NCBI GenBank assembly: GCA_934045075.1 | Contig: OW203724.1 | Span: 5,257,473 to 5,321,472 of the forward strand | Length of the DNA stretch: 64,000 nt | Reading direction: 5' to 3' | Source of the DNA: Yponomeuta sedellus | Taxonomy: Eukaryota > Arthropoda > Insecta > Lepidoptera > Yponomeutidae | Part shown: in pieces, positions 1 through 11,059 of the stretch | Layout of the letters: each line of letters begins with the position of its first letter | How positions within the stretch are numbered: position 1 is the stretch's first letter | Translations under genes and position numbers: made by a program | Notes under the pieces: generated by a model | Told to the model about the DNA's origin: nothing | The model's database searches: none | The model's input: only the letters and a program-made list of their open reading frames with translations

Positions 1-20
1 TTGACGAACACTACATATAG

Positions 21-947
21 TCATATTATGTTATTGTTATTATGGCCGCGACTTAAGTCACTCTTGAGCGTATTTAATTGAGCTTCGTTCTTTAACATTA
101 AGTGTGGCTGTCCTTCTTCTTTTCGCAAATAGATATGGCCATTAGAAGGCCAAGCGAACGCATAATTATGCGTCCTTGCAAAATCCCGAGCAAGAAATAG
201 TAGACGCTTCATTTTTCCGGTGAGAAGTTCCGAGATGTAGATAGGTTGTTTAGAAGAGGATATCCCAAGGTGCATTGAATTAAGGCCATCAGATGAATGT
301 GTCTTATTGTAAGTTTTTACCGCCTCAATGAGTTGGCATTTTTTTAGAGTATTTGATAACTCGACAGAGACCGAAGAGCAAGTTTTCTCTTTTTTAGATG
401 GCATCCTGTAGACGTCCCGAATTTCAGACTGCATGATGGAGAATTTTAGCGTCTCACATAATTTGTGTACGTAATTATATAAGTCACTCTTCTTTTCTTT
501 CGGTACTTTAGGTACATTCCTGAGCTCAATGCAGGTTTTTAAGCTGTTAATTTCAATATTATCAATCCTACTTTCAAGGCTAGATAATTGTAGATCGAGC
601 TGTTTTCTGTTCTGGTTCAGGAGCTCCAGCTTCGATTCGATGGTTTTAATATCCTCGCTTACGGCAGTCATGGCCTTCTCTATATCCTTATTTGTGGAGT
701 GGATATGTATATTTTGTTCGAGAATGGACTTCATTTGATGTTCTAATTGATCCAGTCTCGACGTATGGGTGGTTAGCAATTCCTTCATTGCCGATAAAAG
801 CTCTTCTTTAAATGATAGTAAATCGTCACTAAAATCATTGCTTGTGGGCCGGACTCTTTTTTGTCGCTTATTTGGTTCAGAAACCGTATGAATAGGTGTA
901 GGATTTCCAATTGGGCTCTGTGGTGGCGGCGACCTTTGCAAGTTCAT
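21..947 (-). CDS. Retroelement ORF1-like protein with FP-like C-terminal domain
   Basis: Open frame of 308 codons with a true ATG, ending in an asparagine run just before the window edge. Residues 1-40 are proline-rich and then basic (KRQKRVRP at 27-34, a possible nuclear signal). Residues about 45-135 show the heptad Leu/Ile/Glu/Lys pattern of a long coiled coil. Residues about 138-296 resemble the FP-like domain found in baculovirus FP25K and in many lepidopteran retroelement ORF1 proteins, with IYISELLT at 236-243 and FAWPSNGHIYLRK at 264-276. By family such proteins bind nucleic acid and may act as the chaperone of a non-LTR retrotransposon; that role is inferred. No reverse transcriptase follows inside the window, since the frame ends 20 bases from the edge, so an ORF2 could lie just outside or the copy may be solo. 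A domesticated host gene is the alternative. Confident as a protein-coding frame, moderate on family. Confidence 0.7.
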   Translation of the reverse strand: MNLQRSPPPQSPIGNPTPIHTVSEPNKRQKRVRPTSNDFSDDLLSFKEELLSAMKELLTTHTSRLDQLEHQMKSILEQNIHIHSTNKDIEKAMTAVSEDIKTIESKLELLNQNRKQLDLQLSSLESRIDNIEINSLKTCIELRNVPKVPKEKKSDLYNYVHKLCETLKFSIMQSEIRDVYRMPSKKEKTCSSVSVELSNTLKKCQLIEAVKTYNKTHSSDGLNSMHLGISSSKQPIYISELLTGKMKRLLFLARDFARTHNYAFAWPSNGHIYLRKEEGQPHLMLKNEAQLNTLKSDLSRGHNNNNII

Positions 948-1324
948 ATTAACGCAGCGATATGTAACGTAGGCCTATTTGAACGGCAATTTCACTCGGC
1001 GAAGTAAGTTAATAAAGGCTATTTCACTTCCTACTTTGTGAGAAACAAAGGAATAGGCCTGCGCGTGCGTTGATTGGTGAACCGTTAGCTTGTATAGATC
1101 GGTGAAAAGCAGGACTACCAAAAAAAGATGTTGTCTCACTCACGCTCGGTTGTTATCCGCCTCAGGCAAATCGTTTATCTTCCTCTTGCAGTTTACGGAT
1201 CGGAACGTTAGCATCTATGCGCTTTGTGCTCCTAGTATGTCACCGTGTTTGATCGAAGAATTTAATTTAATATTAATACGAGTTTAAGCAGAAAACACGT
1301 CCGCTGTCGATTGGATCTCAGAAG

Positions 1325-1435
1325 GGAGGGGAATTGTACTGCAGGGGGCGCTGCTGCCCACCCACCGGTTTGTGTCCCTTAGTCGCCCTTTACGACACCC
1401 GCGGGAAGAGTTTGGATTGGTGCTATTCTCTAAAC
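1325..1435 (-). repeat. LINE-derived interspersed repeat fragment
   Basis: The stretch with TTGTACTGCAGGGG, GCTGCTGCCCACCC and TCCCTTAGTCGCC recurs near 42790-42860 in the same orientation, where it joins an RTE-like 3' end. It is the inner part of that retroelement 3' region. Confidence 0.55.
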
Positions 1436-1439
1436 CGAC

Positions 1440-2950
1440 ACCACACAGCACTTATTGGCTACCATAATTATTAAGAAATACTAACAGAAACGCTGTTGTT
1501 CTTTTATTTCTCTATATAACATTTTCTTATATACAAAAATACTTTATGTTTCTTGGCCCTTATTTATACAATAAAATAATAAAAATCTCCCGTTATAACC
1601 TGACCACATATGAGTTCAAAAATGTTCTATTTGAGTATCTACAGAAACTTGGTTATGAAGAATCCGAGTTGCTACTAAAAATCCAAACATGATTCACCCA
1701 GCACACTGAGTTGGTCCTTCTATACTCATACACCCTCTCACACACACACACTCACGCATACTCATCAAACACACAGAGAGGTTCATATACACCAACGGTA
1801 TATTGTAACTACCTACATTAATTTATATTATCTTTATAGTAAGAATACCCTAATTGTTAACTTTTGTACTGTACTGCTTTTAACGTACATATTGTCAAAG
1901 CTACATACGTACTATATTAGAGTGAAGAGCACTGTTGCTTGAGATGCAGGTCTAGAACCTAGTTCAAGCTTAGAAGATAATTGTTTATATGCAGCTTTGC
2001 CTCAAATATTGTAAGTAATACGCCTAAAATGTAAACATGTTGTAAAAAATTTTGAAAGAAAATAAAGATAATTAAAATTAAATTTTAATTTTGTGAAGGA
2101 GGTCACATCATAATTATTTTCAGGCCAGTTACAATTAAAAATCTTAACAAAGAGTTTTATTTCACTTTAAAATTTTATTCCACTGATTGTTTTGACCAGT
2201 GTGTAATAAAACATATCTTCAGTCAAAATACATACCTTGGATGTTTTCAATGATACCTTACGAAAATTCAAAAGAAGCCTGTTTAAATATCTTTAATTTA
2301 CGTGTATTTAATTAGTTTTTTTTATTTAAGTTTAATTTGTCTTTATATAATATATATTCTATAACTTTAAGAAGGATTAATATGTATTACAGTTTGTTGA
2401 ATTTTACATGCATGATGCGATAACCTATAAGTGGGTGAGCAATTACCATGTTATTTGTGTGTGTGTTTTTTTTTTCTCTGTGACTGTATTGTTGTATCGC
2501 CTGTTGGTTGTCCTATTTAAATAAAAATAAAATAAAACAAACTTTCGCGTGTTACTGCTGACCGTAGATAGACATTTTCTGTACCTATTGTTAGTTGCAA
2601 TATTCAAATTCTTTTCCGATACTCGATAAAACCGCAGATTGTGGAAAATGCATGCAAAATTTATATTTACTCAGTTCAAAAATGTTTTCCAGTAATTTAT
2701 GTAGTGGTATAAATATCAGATGTGGTATGGACTTTGCCCTCACACAAAAGGGCTTAAAAAAGATTTAAATGTTTGTTTTATATTTTTTATACTCTGTACA
2801 ATATTACGTTGTAAATGAATACGTATTCCGGGAATTTTAAATTTCTACTCCGCAGAGATCCACTTTTGACAGCATACAACACTTTGTACACGCAAATTTA
2901 ATTTTAGTGTATTGTTTTTGTTCTTCTTTTTTGTAGAATGTATTTTTAAA
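1440..2950. other. No gene recognised; AT-rich sequence
   Basis: AT-rich sequence with a short CA-rich run near 1735-1775 and poly-T/A-rich stretches. No long frame, RNA gene or clear repeat boundary is visible. Confidence 0.5.
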
Positions 2951-2954
2951 ACCA

Positions 2955-3295
2955 TGGATCCAGCAGACTGGACGTTGTGGACTGAAAGAGGATGTAGTGA
3001 CTAGAATTGAGAAAGGAATGTTGCGTTGGTTTGGACATGTGGAGAGAATGAAAGAAGAAAGATTGAACAAATATACATTGCAAATGTGAGTAGAAGGGCT
3101 GGTAAGGGACGTCCCAGACGGACGTACATCGACCAAATAGGGGATGTATTAGCAAAGGGAAAGATAAAAAGTACCCGGAACCGGCGTGCGTGCATGCAAC
3201 GACTTATGAACGTTGATGAAGCGAAGGTGATCTGTCAGGATCGTGGCAAGTGGCAGTCCCTGGTCTCTGCCTACCTCTCTGGGATACAGGCGTGA
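2955..3295 (+). pseudogene. 3' end of a non-LTR retrotransposon reverse transcriptase (TATG-tail family)
   Basis: Encodes the C-terminal end of a LINE ORF2. CGLKEDV and MLRWFGHVERMK are read in one frame from about 2970, then the frame shifts near 3060 and the rest (RPRRTYIDQIGDVLAKGK ... CQDRGKWQSLVSAY ... SGIQA) runs in the second frame to the stop at 3293-3295. The same peptide ends copies at 20002-21005 (minus), 37757-37900 (minus), 42395-43030 (minus) and 61190-61358 (plus). The copy is 5'-truncated near 2955-2965 and lacks the catalytic YADD region. The stop is followed within five bases by a (TATG)n array that serves as its 3' tail. Confidence 0.8.
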
Positions 3296-3544
3296 GGTTA
3301 TGTATGTATGTAAGGGTGTATGTATGTATGTATGTATGTATGTATGTATGTATGTATGTATGTATGTATGTATGTATGTATGTATGTATGTATGTATGTA
3401 TGTATGTATGTATGTATGTATGTATGTATGTATGTATGTATGTATGTATGTATGTATGTATGTATGTATGTATGTATGTATGTATGTATGTATGTATGTA
3501 TGTATGTATGTATGTATGTATGTATGTATGTATGTATGTATTTA
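3296..3544 (+). repeat. (TATG)n microsatellite, tail of the LINE fragment
   Basis: About 240 bp of almost pure TATG tetranucleotide starting right after the LINE stop codon. The first few units are interrupted by AAGGG. Open frames predicted across it (YVCM repeats) are artefacts. Confidence 0.95.
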
Positions 3545-3603
3545 TGTATGGATGCAGTGATTCAGGATTGAATTCAAAAAATATCCTTAAAATTGTATTG
3601 TAG

Positions 3604-3945
3604 ATCGTACGTGGCTCTATAATTAAAATAATTTAGTTTGCCGTTTCATTTTATTACTTGCAATGCAAACTAATAATATTGTTTCAAGATTTTTAAGTTG
3701 GGGCAACAATGTTAAGTGTGTAAATATAAGATTTTATCTAATAAATAATCGCGATTTGACCCGTTTAGTATATAACAATGTATGAGTAACGGGAATCATT
3801 AAATACTTTAACATTGTTGCCGCAACTACACACAGTACCTATACAAGTATACAGTGAGTATATTGTATCAAAAACTATTTCTTTCCGTAGCTTCAAATTA
3901 TCTCTAATTCAGTAGGTAATACTAGTTAGTTACTGAGTAAGTTAA
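3604..3945. other. No gene recognised
   Basis: AT-rich sequence without recognisable frames or repeats. Confidence 0.45.
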
Positions 3946-3949
3946 TCCG

Positions 3950-4065
3950 TACTTAGGCTCACAGTTGGGCCATTGTACGTAACAAGCGCTGAGGAATCTT
4001 AACACTTCAGACACTAGGGTTTCCTCATGATATCTTCCTTCACCGTCGGCGAGTGGTATTGCTAC
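3950..4065 (-). repeat. SINE fragment, alternative 3' end subtype
   Basis: Contains GGGCCATTGTACGTA and the body motif GGTTTCCTCATGAT...GAGTGGTATTGCTAC, shared with 44300-44470 and partly with 45368-45540. It is read here in antisense. Confidence 0.55.
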
Positions 4066-4162
4066 TATTTATTTATAAAACAACTATATGAGCTTACAGT
4101 TTCCCAAAGCGCCCTTATTAAGCCTTATAATTTGCTAACATAAGTATAATCATTATACTATT

Positions 4163-4262
4163 TTTATTTTGAATGCACTAACCCGTGCTAAGGATAGCCA
4201 GAGTTTGCGGGTTCGAATCCCGGCATGGGTGAAATTTTTAGCCTCTAAATAGGGTTTTAAAT
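4163..4262 (+). repeat. tRNA-like repeat fragment with inverted end
   Basis: GCACTAACCCGTGCTAAGGA, the antisense 3' end of the tRNA-like repeat, is joined directly to sense sequence containing box B (GGTTCGAATCCCGG), CATGGGTG and GCCTCTAAATAGG. The two halves are therefore in opposite orientation relative to the tandem copies at 63552-64000. Confidence 0.7.
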
Positions 4263-4799
4263 ATGAATAATCTCAATTAAAACGCATAGTAAACTATAAA
4301 GTCATAGTAAACTATAACTTTACAATTTTACATACCTTGGGAACCATGGTAGGACCGTAGCGCTCAACTTATTAAAATGCGTAAATTAACAATAAATATC
4401 TTTTTTCTCTTTTTATCGAAAGCTTAGCCTTGCTGGCACCTAACTGACTGACACCTAAACAAAATGTAACGGTTTCCTTTAAAATAATTCAAACTTGACT
4501 AGGCGGCTGCGCCGGTCAGCTAATATAAAAAAGTATCGCTACAATACATGTCCACGAACCCACGACCTCTAGATGAGATTCCGGCGTTCTACCGATCCGC
4601 TACCACTGTTTTTTTAATTCAGATTTTATTGTTTGAGGCTCCAATGAAGGAAGAAGAATACAGAAGAGCATTGCAATTAGTTAAGCGTGGTAGTAAAACC
4701 GGTGAAACAGACAATGGTGAACTTGGCGAAAAAATGTTTCAATGTATTTGGAGAGGCCATGTTATTAGATCAGTATTTTTTTTCTCTACGACTTTTCAT

Positions 4800-5030
4800 A
4801 CGACCTCTGTGGCGTAGTGACGACCTCTGTGGCGTAGCGGTAGCGCGTCTGCCTACCATGCAAGAGGTCCCGGGTACGAATCCCGGCTGGGAACAAAAAA
4901 AAACCCCAGGTCTTGGATGTTTACATGTTCGTGATGTCGTTGTTTCTGGTTCCCACGACACAGGGTATCCTAGTGTGGGGCCAGAAGCAATGTATGTGCC
5001 AGTATGTAAATGTTATGTTATAAGGTGACC
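4800..5030 (+). mobile_element. tRNA-derived SINE (type A) with duplicated head
   Basis: tRNA-like head with box A TGGCGTAGCGG and a box-B-like GGTACGAATCCC, then a short A run, a body with GTCGTTGTTTCTGGTTCCCA and GGGTATCCTAGTGTGGGGCC, and a tail with TATGTTATAA. The first 18 bases of the head (CGACCTCTGTGGCGTAG) occur twice, at 4801 and 4820. Related copies lie at 38344, 37110, 43771, 44700 and 11745. Confidence 0.8.
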
Positions 5031-5034
5031 CGTC

Positions 5035-8000
5035 AAAAAGTCATACTAGTTATATGGTACAAAAACGCGTAGATTCCGATTCAAACGATTGAATCCAAAA
5101 CGATCGCCGATTGACATCACAACTTGAACGTAACGCCTTATAACGTCGGGAGCACTTACCAATATTTGTGCCATCTCGTTAAGTTGTGTTTTTATGCATC
5201 TATACCCTTTTTCAAAAAACAAGTAGCGTTCAAAAAGAAAGTAAATGTTTCACACATGTTTGTGTACCCCTTGAAAAATACGTGGCTCAGGTGATTCTAA
5301 ACTATTCTACCCTTAAAAGTGCTTCAAAAATTTATAAAAGCAAGGTTTTGATCGTGAAACTGGAAGAAATGATTAAAACAAATTAGTTTGCACTTTGCCG
5401 CTCTCACGAGAGTGAGTTTGTCAATATTTGAAAGAAAGTAAACTTTTGCGAAATATCTCATTAACCTGGTAGCTACAGGTTCCATTTTACCGAAATTTGG
5501 GGCTTAAGAAGTAACTCGATGCGATAAAGCTAACACAAAACATTAGTCTGAGAGCTTACTGCCGTAATGACTTAAAATATTTTGTTAAAAAAATATTTTT
5601 GAACTAAAATTTTCTTAAGCACTTAATCATGGTGAGCAGAGACGGAGATTATTTTTTTTACATTGTGATAAATAATTTATCACAATTTACTCAATAAATT
5701 GTGATAAATTAAATTTCTGTTATTGTAATTTTTAAAGAATCTATCTTTCTACCTAATTTCTACCACTAGTTAGATTTAACGGTCCGACGCGTTGGTCAGA
5801 TAAGTGATTTTTCATAAACTTCGATACAAAAGACAATTTTGATTATTTTAAACTAACGATCATGATGTCACTGATCATTCCGAATAGTTTGTTTAACAGT
5901 TTAAAGATGAAACTAGTAGAAAATGAATGGGATCACTTCCCGGTAGGTATTATATATGTTATGCAGATAAGCACTCATTAATTAGATAATAATAATATAG
6001 GAAAGTGTTTTGTTGTTACGGCGCATCAAACAAAAATCAATACAATACTAACACTATATATGTAGGTATTTTTTAAATACGTGTTTTTTTGCATCTTCGG
6101 GCAAAGTCAAAAGTAAATAAATAAACCCGAATTTCCATTACTGTGTAGTGTTTACGAAATTTTTGGATTATTTTTTTTTAGATTATTCAGATATAATTAA
6201 GAACTGTCTTAGTAAAATTTCCTACCACCTGTATAATTCTGCAAAAATATCTACTTCGGAACTTAATATTATAACGAGGAAAATTATGTTTGTTTAAGTT
6301 TGTATGTAGCAGGTAAACTCCAAAAGATTCATTTACCAGTATTTATTTGATTTAACCGTTCTAACGCAATCGCGGGAATATCACAAAGAAGTTCTATCAA
6401 TTTATACTAATGGATTTCCAAAATCAAATCACTATACAAACCGCGTGACTATTTACCAAATTATTTGCTTATTGAACAATCCTTAAATTCTAGTCGCTCC
6501 GTTACTCGGGATATTCAATAGCATCTGGTATCTACCTATGCGGGATCTCAGTCTAGGTTTATAGCGGCCAAAGAGAAGTTAGATTGGAGCGCACCGGTTT
6601 GATTACTGCTTGCTTCTGATAAGCAATTTCCTGCGCTTTGTGCGGACTTCCGACGCGATGTAGTTGTGTGTTTTAGATATCCCGTACGTACAGACTCACT
6701 TACTTAATACAGTAAATATACTTTGTTTGTAACGGAAAGATCGGGATGAGGACTTTCAATTTCCCGTTGTTGGTGGGTGCCGTTGAAATGACAGATTATT
6801 TGAGGGAAAACCACTACAATATCGGCCGGATTACACGCGAAAAAAGTTTGGAGATGGTCCGATGTGAAACTTCAAAATTTGTTCGCTATCGAAACAAACT
6901 AAAATCTAAAATTTAATTTGTAACGCCAGGTCATGAGTGCATGATATCAATTAAGCATATATTTTGTTAATCAACCCATTGGGGTTGACATGAAGAAACC
7001 TTAAATAGCTTTAACACCAACCCGACTGTCATGAGTGTGAACGAATCATGTGTTTATAATTTTAAACGTTTGTTTAATGAACGTCGAAGCTCTTAGTTGT
7101 CTCTCACTAAAACTCTCCGTTTTAAAAATTAAAAACGTTGTGTCAAAATAAGGTTTCGCGCATAAAATCGTATATTTATTTTTTTATGAAAATCAGGAAA
7201 ATCAGCTCTTTTGCTGTGAAAAAAAAAACATAGTGGAAAAGAGTTGCCCTGATCTTATTTATATTGAAGTTTACTAGCTGGAACAATGCTATAGTATGTA
7301 CAATGTTCATACGTATATCTTTGGTACGGGCATCACCAGACTGTTTGTAATAATGTGCTGCAGAAAATTAGAAATTACTATTGATTTTTTATCTTCCTAT
7401 ACCCGTTGTGCGTTAAGACTCTGTTAACTTAAGTTAATAACTTTAGAATAAGGTACAGTGGGGCTGACATGACCTCGTAAGGTACAAAAGCCCCTAATCA
7501 AATAAAGATAAAAAAATACCCGCTGTTCTCATTGAAGGACATTCAATAGCAAGCTAACCAGGTTAACCAGGCAAGGACATCACAAACATCACAAAAAGAG
7601 CTCTAAATTGCCAATCACAATTTTAATTAAAAAAAAATATAAAGTGTTTATTGGAGGGTTTTTTTGTAACTTTCAGCGGATCGGTAATTTGCTAAAATTA
7701 ACTTAATTTATATGTTAATGTTGTGTACGCTTCATTTAGAAACAGCTTTTTTCAATAAAATATTACATCAGCTATTCCTTAAGCTTCGACACTGGAAGAC
7801 GTTAAATATATTGATTGCTACACTTCACTATCTTGTAGACTTTGTTTCGGCAAGGTTATAAACATTATCATAAACATTTAGGAAGGCTACGAGCTTCCTA
7901 AGAGAATTAGGTGGAGCATACTGACCATCAACTCATATCTCAGACATGGTAAAAATAGAATAATCCGTCACCCGTACAAGTCAATGATGGCATCAACGAC

Positions 8001-8320
8001 CATAGATCCAATCGGATTCCAAAATCCTTTACCTTCTGGGAGAGGTAAGCGAAAGCGTGCCATAGCTTACCCAAAATATAATGTTTATTGACTTTTCTTT
8101 CAAAACTCTAAAGGGTGCGTGTCTTACTAAAGCTGACCAATAATATAAAATAAACCCGTAATTGGACTAACATAAATTATATTTATAACTGTGTTGTTTT
8201 TATAATGTTAACTAACCCGTACTGTGGGTTTTGTGAATAAATAGAAAAAATCATTGCACTTGCAATCAGTTCTAGAAGGGCAAATTGGTGGTGAATTTTA
8301 TTTACCTTTACGCTTAATTC
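5035..8320. other. No gene recognised; longest stretch without identifiable repeats
   Basis: Mostly AT-rich sequence. Near 5657-5712 TTGTGATAAAT and its inverse alternate in a small inverted repeat. Near 7560-7590 there is a short antisense fragment like the SINE piece at 44590 (CAAGGACATCACAAACAT). The part at 6500-6850 is less AT-biased and matches nothing else in the window, so it is the likeliest place here for unique host sequence, but I see no frame or splice structure. Confidence 0.4.
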
Positions 8321-8321
8321 T

Positions 8322-8475
8322 TCTTCTTCTTCAAGCTATTATGTAGTCCACTGCTGGACATAGCCCTCCCCTAATGAGCCCATAGCTCCCTGTCTTCAGC
8401 TTGCCGCATCCAGCATCTGCCGGCTGTTTTTCGCAGATCGTCATCCCACCTGGTCGGAGGGCATCCGTCCGTCCG
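8322..8475 (-). mobile_element. RTE-like LINE 3' end fragment
   Basis: Antisense copy of an ORF2 end: read on the minus strand it carries the block GATCTGCGAAAAAC ... GGCAAGCTGAAGACAG ... CCAGCAGTGGACT, then a (GAA)n tail. The same block occurs at 35555, 51587, 53595 and 60737. Confidence 0.7.
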
Positions 8476-8533
8476 ACTTCCCAACCAAGCGTAACTCGGC
8501 ACTACGTTTGCCAAGTTACGCTTGATTGGGAAA
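8476..8533. repeat. Inverted repeat, 20-bp arms
   Basis: ACTTCCCAACCAAGCGTAAC is followed after about 17 bases by its near-perfect inverse. It lies exactly between the RTE fragment and the next LINE fragment. Confidence 0.8.
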
Positions 8534-8534
8534 T

Positions 8535-9930
8535 CCATATTTTATTTCAATGTAAAGAATTCACGAAAAATGGCAGCGAGAAAAAACACTACTCTGACCA
8601 TCTTTTCTGAAGTCATCTTAAAACTAATACTTAAAACTAATCAGTTGCCACCTATACCGTTGATAAGATTTCGTGAATACTATCAATGAATTTAAATGCC
8701 AACGCATTAGTTTATTGCTTTACAAAAGTAGGGAAAACATAAGTACTGCGGCCAGACACACGTAGTATAGCACTGCTTAGTGAGCATTTAACGCAATAGT
8801 CAGCCATGATCAGTCTCAACCATTTTGGAGGGAGATAGATGACCCGGCTACCACGCCACCATTCGAACCGCCTTTTAGCCAACCTTCAGATTAAGTTCTT
8901 GTCAGTTATATAATGTAACATGTATAGTTAGTAATATGCAATCACGTCGTCTGTATAGTCTTTTAGCTTTTGCAATATACCTCGGTTACTATCGGATAGA
9001 ATCGGATATATTCGTATAATAGAAATATCGGAACTAATATGACACTTAATTTCGAAATCAGAACTCGATCATCAGTACGATAACAGGCGAAAATTGGCGA
9101 AAATCGAAGCCTACTCTAGAGCCCGAGGTATATTCTAAAAGCTAACAGACTATACACACTCTTTGTGCAATCAAATATTAGGTATGTTATAACTAACAAC
9201 AAACTCTTAGTGGCATTGTCTTACCACCAAGGCTTTCCATCGTTTAAATAGTTGTCTATTCTATAATAGGCTTTTTGACATCGACTTTTCAATGAAAGTT
9301 TTAAATTTATTTACATACAACAATAAAACATGCTCTGGTTTTTTTTTTAAAAAACTAACGCAGTGACCTACAAATGACATGCCTGCCTTGGCTAAACGGG
9401 ATTTAGAATAAGCAAACTTGTTTCTATTCCTAGTGTATACGTTATGAAAGTCCCCATTTAATTTAAACATTGTTATATTTTTTCGGACATATCGAATATA
9501 TATTGGCAAGCCAGCGTAAGAATGCCTATTTCTTCAAAACGCTACCTTAGCGAATAGCTCTTATTGATCTTTTGTGTAAGATTAATTATTATGGTTTCTT
9601 TATCTGTTGCCCGTTCCCATACTCGTAATAACAAAACTATACGACATGATACTGTGAAAATAACTAAAATAGATCACCCTCGCTGTCGATACGTCTGTAA
9701 GTTGTCTAATTTTTCTAACTGCAAACGCAGCTGAACTCAACCGACCCGACAGTTTTCCAATATGCGGACCCCATTGCAGTTTGGAGTCTATTGATACGAC
9801 TAAAAAAAGCGTGGATCCTACAAGCTTCTAGTCTCTCACCACATATTTTTAGACACTTATGAACATTTTTAACATTGGGAAATGAAAGTTTGATGCAGGT
9901 TGTCTTTTTGAAAAAAAAGGAAACTTCCAA
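8535..9930 (-). pseudogene. Degraded Jockey/CR1-group LINE: ORF2 C-terminus plus 3' UTR
   Basis: Two minus-strand pieces match the C-terminal half of the reverse transcriptase at 38597-40072. At 9715-9930 are VKNV.K.LKI.GERLE and, in a shifted frame, the SKLQWG..IGKLSGRLSSAA-type segment. At 9261-9509 is YVRKNITMFKLN...TRNRNK...SKSRLAK. The last codons shift frame near 9265. A long internal part (YFSYFHS..MSYG..LWGRAAD) is only partly preserved between 9540 and 9700. The 3' UTR (8535-9230) matches 40073-40640 with a deletion near the end. Non-functional. Confidence 0.75.
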
Positions 9931-9934
9931 ATCC

Positions 9935-10385
9935 TGAATGAACTGTTAAGCAGGAGGGATCCTAATGAAATTAGGATTCTTTGCGAGGTATCTAGTTTCG
10001 GGTTCATTCAGGTTGTTATTTTAAATTTATTTTTTCATCTCCTATTCCTACTTCTCCGACACACACACTCTACTCAGTGGCTGAAATCCTATACCAAGAC
10101 TCTAATCTGTGGGTGTGCAGAGCAGAGCACTCACATTTATACCCTGTCTTACCTTCGCCAATAAGACATACACACTTATATTTATTATACTATTATATAC
10201 ACCCCCCCCACACACACATATTTTTGGGGTTCATATTTTTTTAAATAGGTAACATTAAAAGAAACAACTTACTAATCAAGTATTTTCCAATGTCCAACCT
10301 GCTATTTTTCACACTGCAAAAGTGAAAATATGTATTTGGTCTCATATTTGATTACATTTTAAATATAAATCTATTGAATGTAGAC
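9935..10385. other. No gene recognised
   Basis: AT-rich sequence with a C8 run and CACACA near 10201-10220. Nothing coding. Confidence 0.45.
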
Positions 10386-10389
10386 ACAC

Positions 10390-10609
10390 TTGGCTAGAAG
10401 GGAAGACGACCGGTGGACCAGGGCAGTATCGGAGTGGTGGCCACGGGAGGGAAGGAGGTTGGTAGGCAGACCACCGACACGATGGTCAGACGACATCGTG
10501 AGGGTTGCGGGTCAGAGATGGATCAGATTAGCATAGGACCGTGAGGAATGGCGCAAGAAAAAGGAGGTATAAGCCCAGCAGTAGGTTGATGTGGGCTGAT
10601 TACAGATAG
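10390..10609 (+). pseudogene. RTE LINE ORF2 C-terminal fragment with tail
   Basis: One frame reads LARREDDRWTRAVSEWW then VGRPPTRWSDDIVRVAGQRW. It matches the C-terminus of the RTE copy at 15630-16547 (LARREDGRWTRAVTEW, VGRPAARWSDDV). In-frame stops follow, one in place of a Gln in the DREEW region. The 3' end is GGGCTGATTACAGATAGAT, close to the tail of the 5S SINE copy just downstream. Confidence 0.85.
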
Positions 10610-10775
10610 ATAGGCCTTATGAGCGGCTTGATAACTTCTGACAGTAAGGCTCGCCACTGTCTTACAATCCTCCACCAATCCGGACTTGGCCCCCGTGGTG
10701 GAGTATGGCCTAACCTTCCTGAGATGCAGGAAGAGACCCGTGCCCCAGCAGTGGGGACACACAAGGGTTGATAGC
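10610..10775 (+). mobile_element. 5S-derived SINE (SINE3), 3' part
   Basis: 5'-truncated copy of the 5S-derived SINE: GGCTTGATAACTTCTGACAG...CCTGAGATGCAGGAAGAGAC...CCCCAGCAGTGGGG...AAGGGTTGATAGCGATTACA. It directly follows the RTE end. Confidence 0.85.
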
Positions 10776-10868
10776 GATTACAGATAGGTACCTAGAATGT
10801 AAGTAACGCCTTTGATTTCTCGAACTATAAAAATAAAATGAAACAAAATAACACTTTTGGATCGTTAA

Positions 10869-11059
10869 GGGCCTGTTTCATAATCTGCAAATAAAGTTCC
10901 GGATAAGCTATTCGCAACCAGGGCTGCCGTTTGTTCTAAATTTAAATAAATATTCCTATATTGTGTGTGTTTGTTTATGGCTTCAAATTTAGAACAAACG
11001 GCAGCCCTGGTTGCGGATAGCTTATCCGGAACTTTATTTGCAGATTGTGAAACAGGCCC
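10869..11059. mobile_element. Inverted-repeat element (MITE), Harbinger-like, TAA target duplication
   Basis: 191 bp consisting almost entirely of two long inverted arms (about 75 bp each) starting GGGCCTGTTTCA and ending TGAAACAGGCCC. TAA flanks both sides (10866-10868 and 11060-11062). GG-starting TIRs and a 3-bp TAA/TTA duplication fit PIF/Harbinger-type non-autonomous elements. No transposase is encoded. Confidence 0.85.

Noticed and set aside
1090..1287. 65-codon frame as a host exon
   Set aside because: No splice signals or recognisable protein; chance frame.
3243..3603. Open frames reading MYVC repeats over the TATG array, and the YIHT/MYVC frames at 19659-20148 and 37606-37806
   Set aside because: Tetranucleotide repeats are open in several frames; they are LINE tails, not proteins.
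6500..6850. Promoter or first exon of a host gene in the GC-richer stretch
   Set aside because: No core promoter set, frame or splice site that I could defend.
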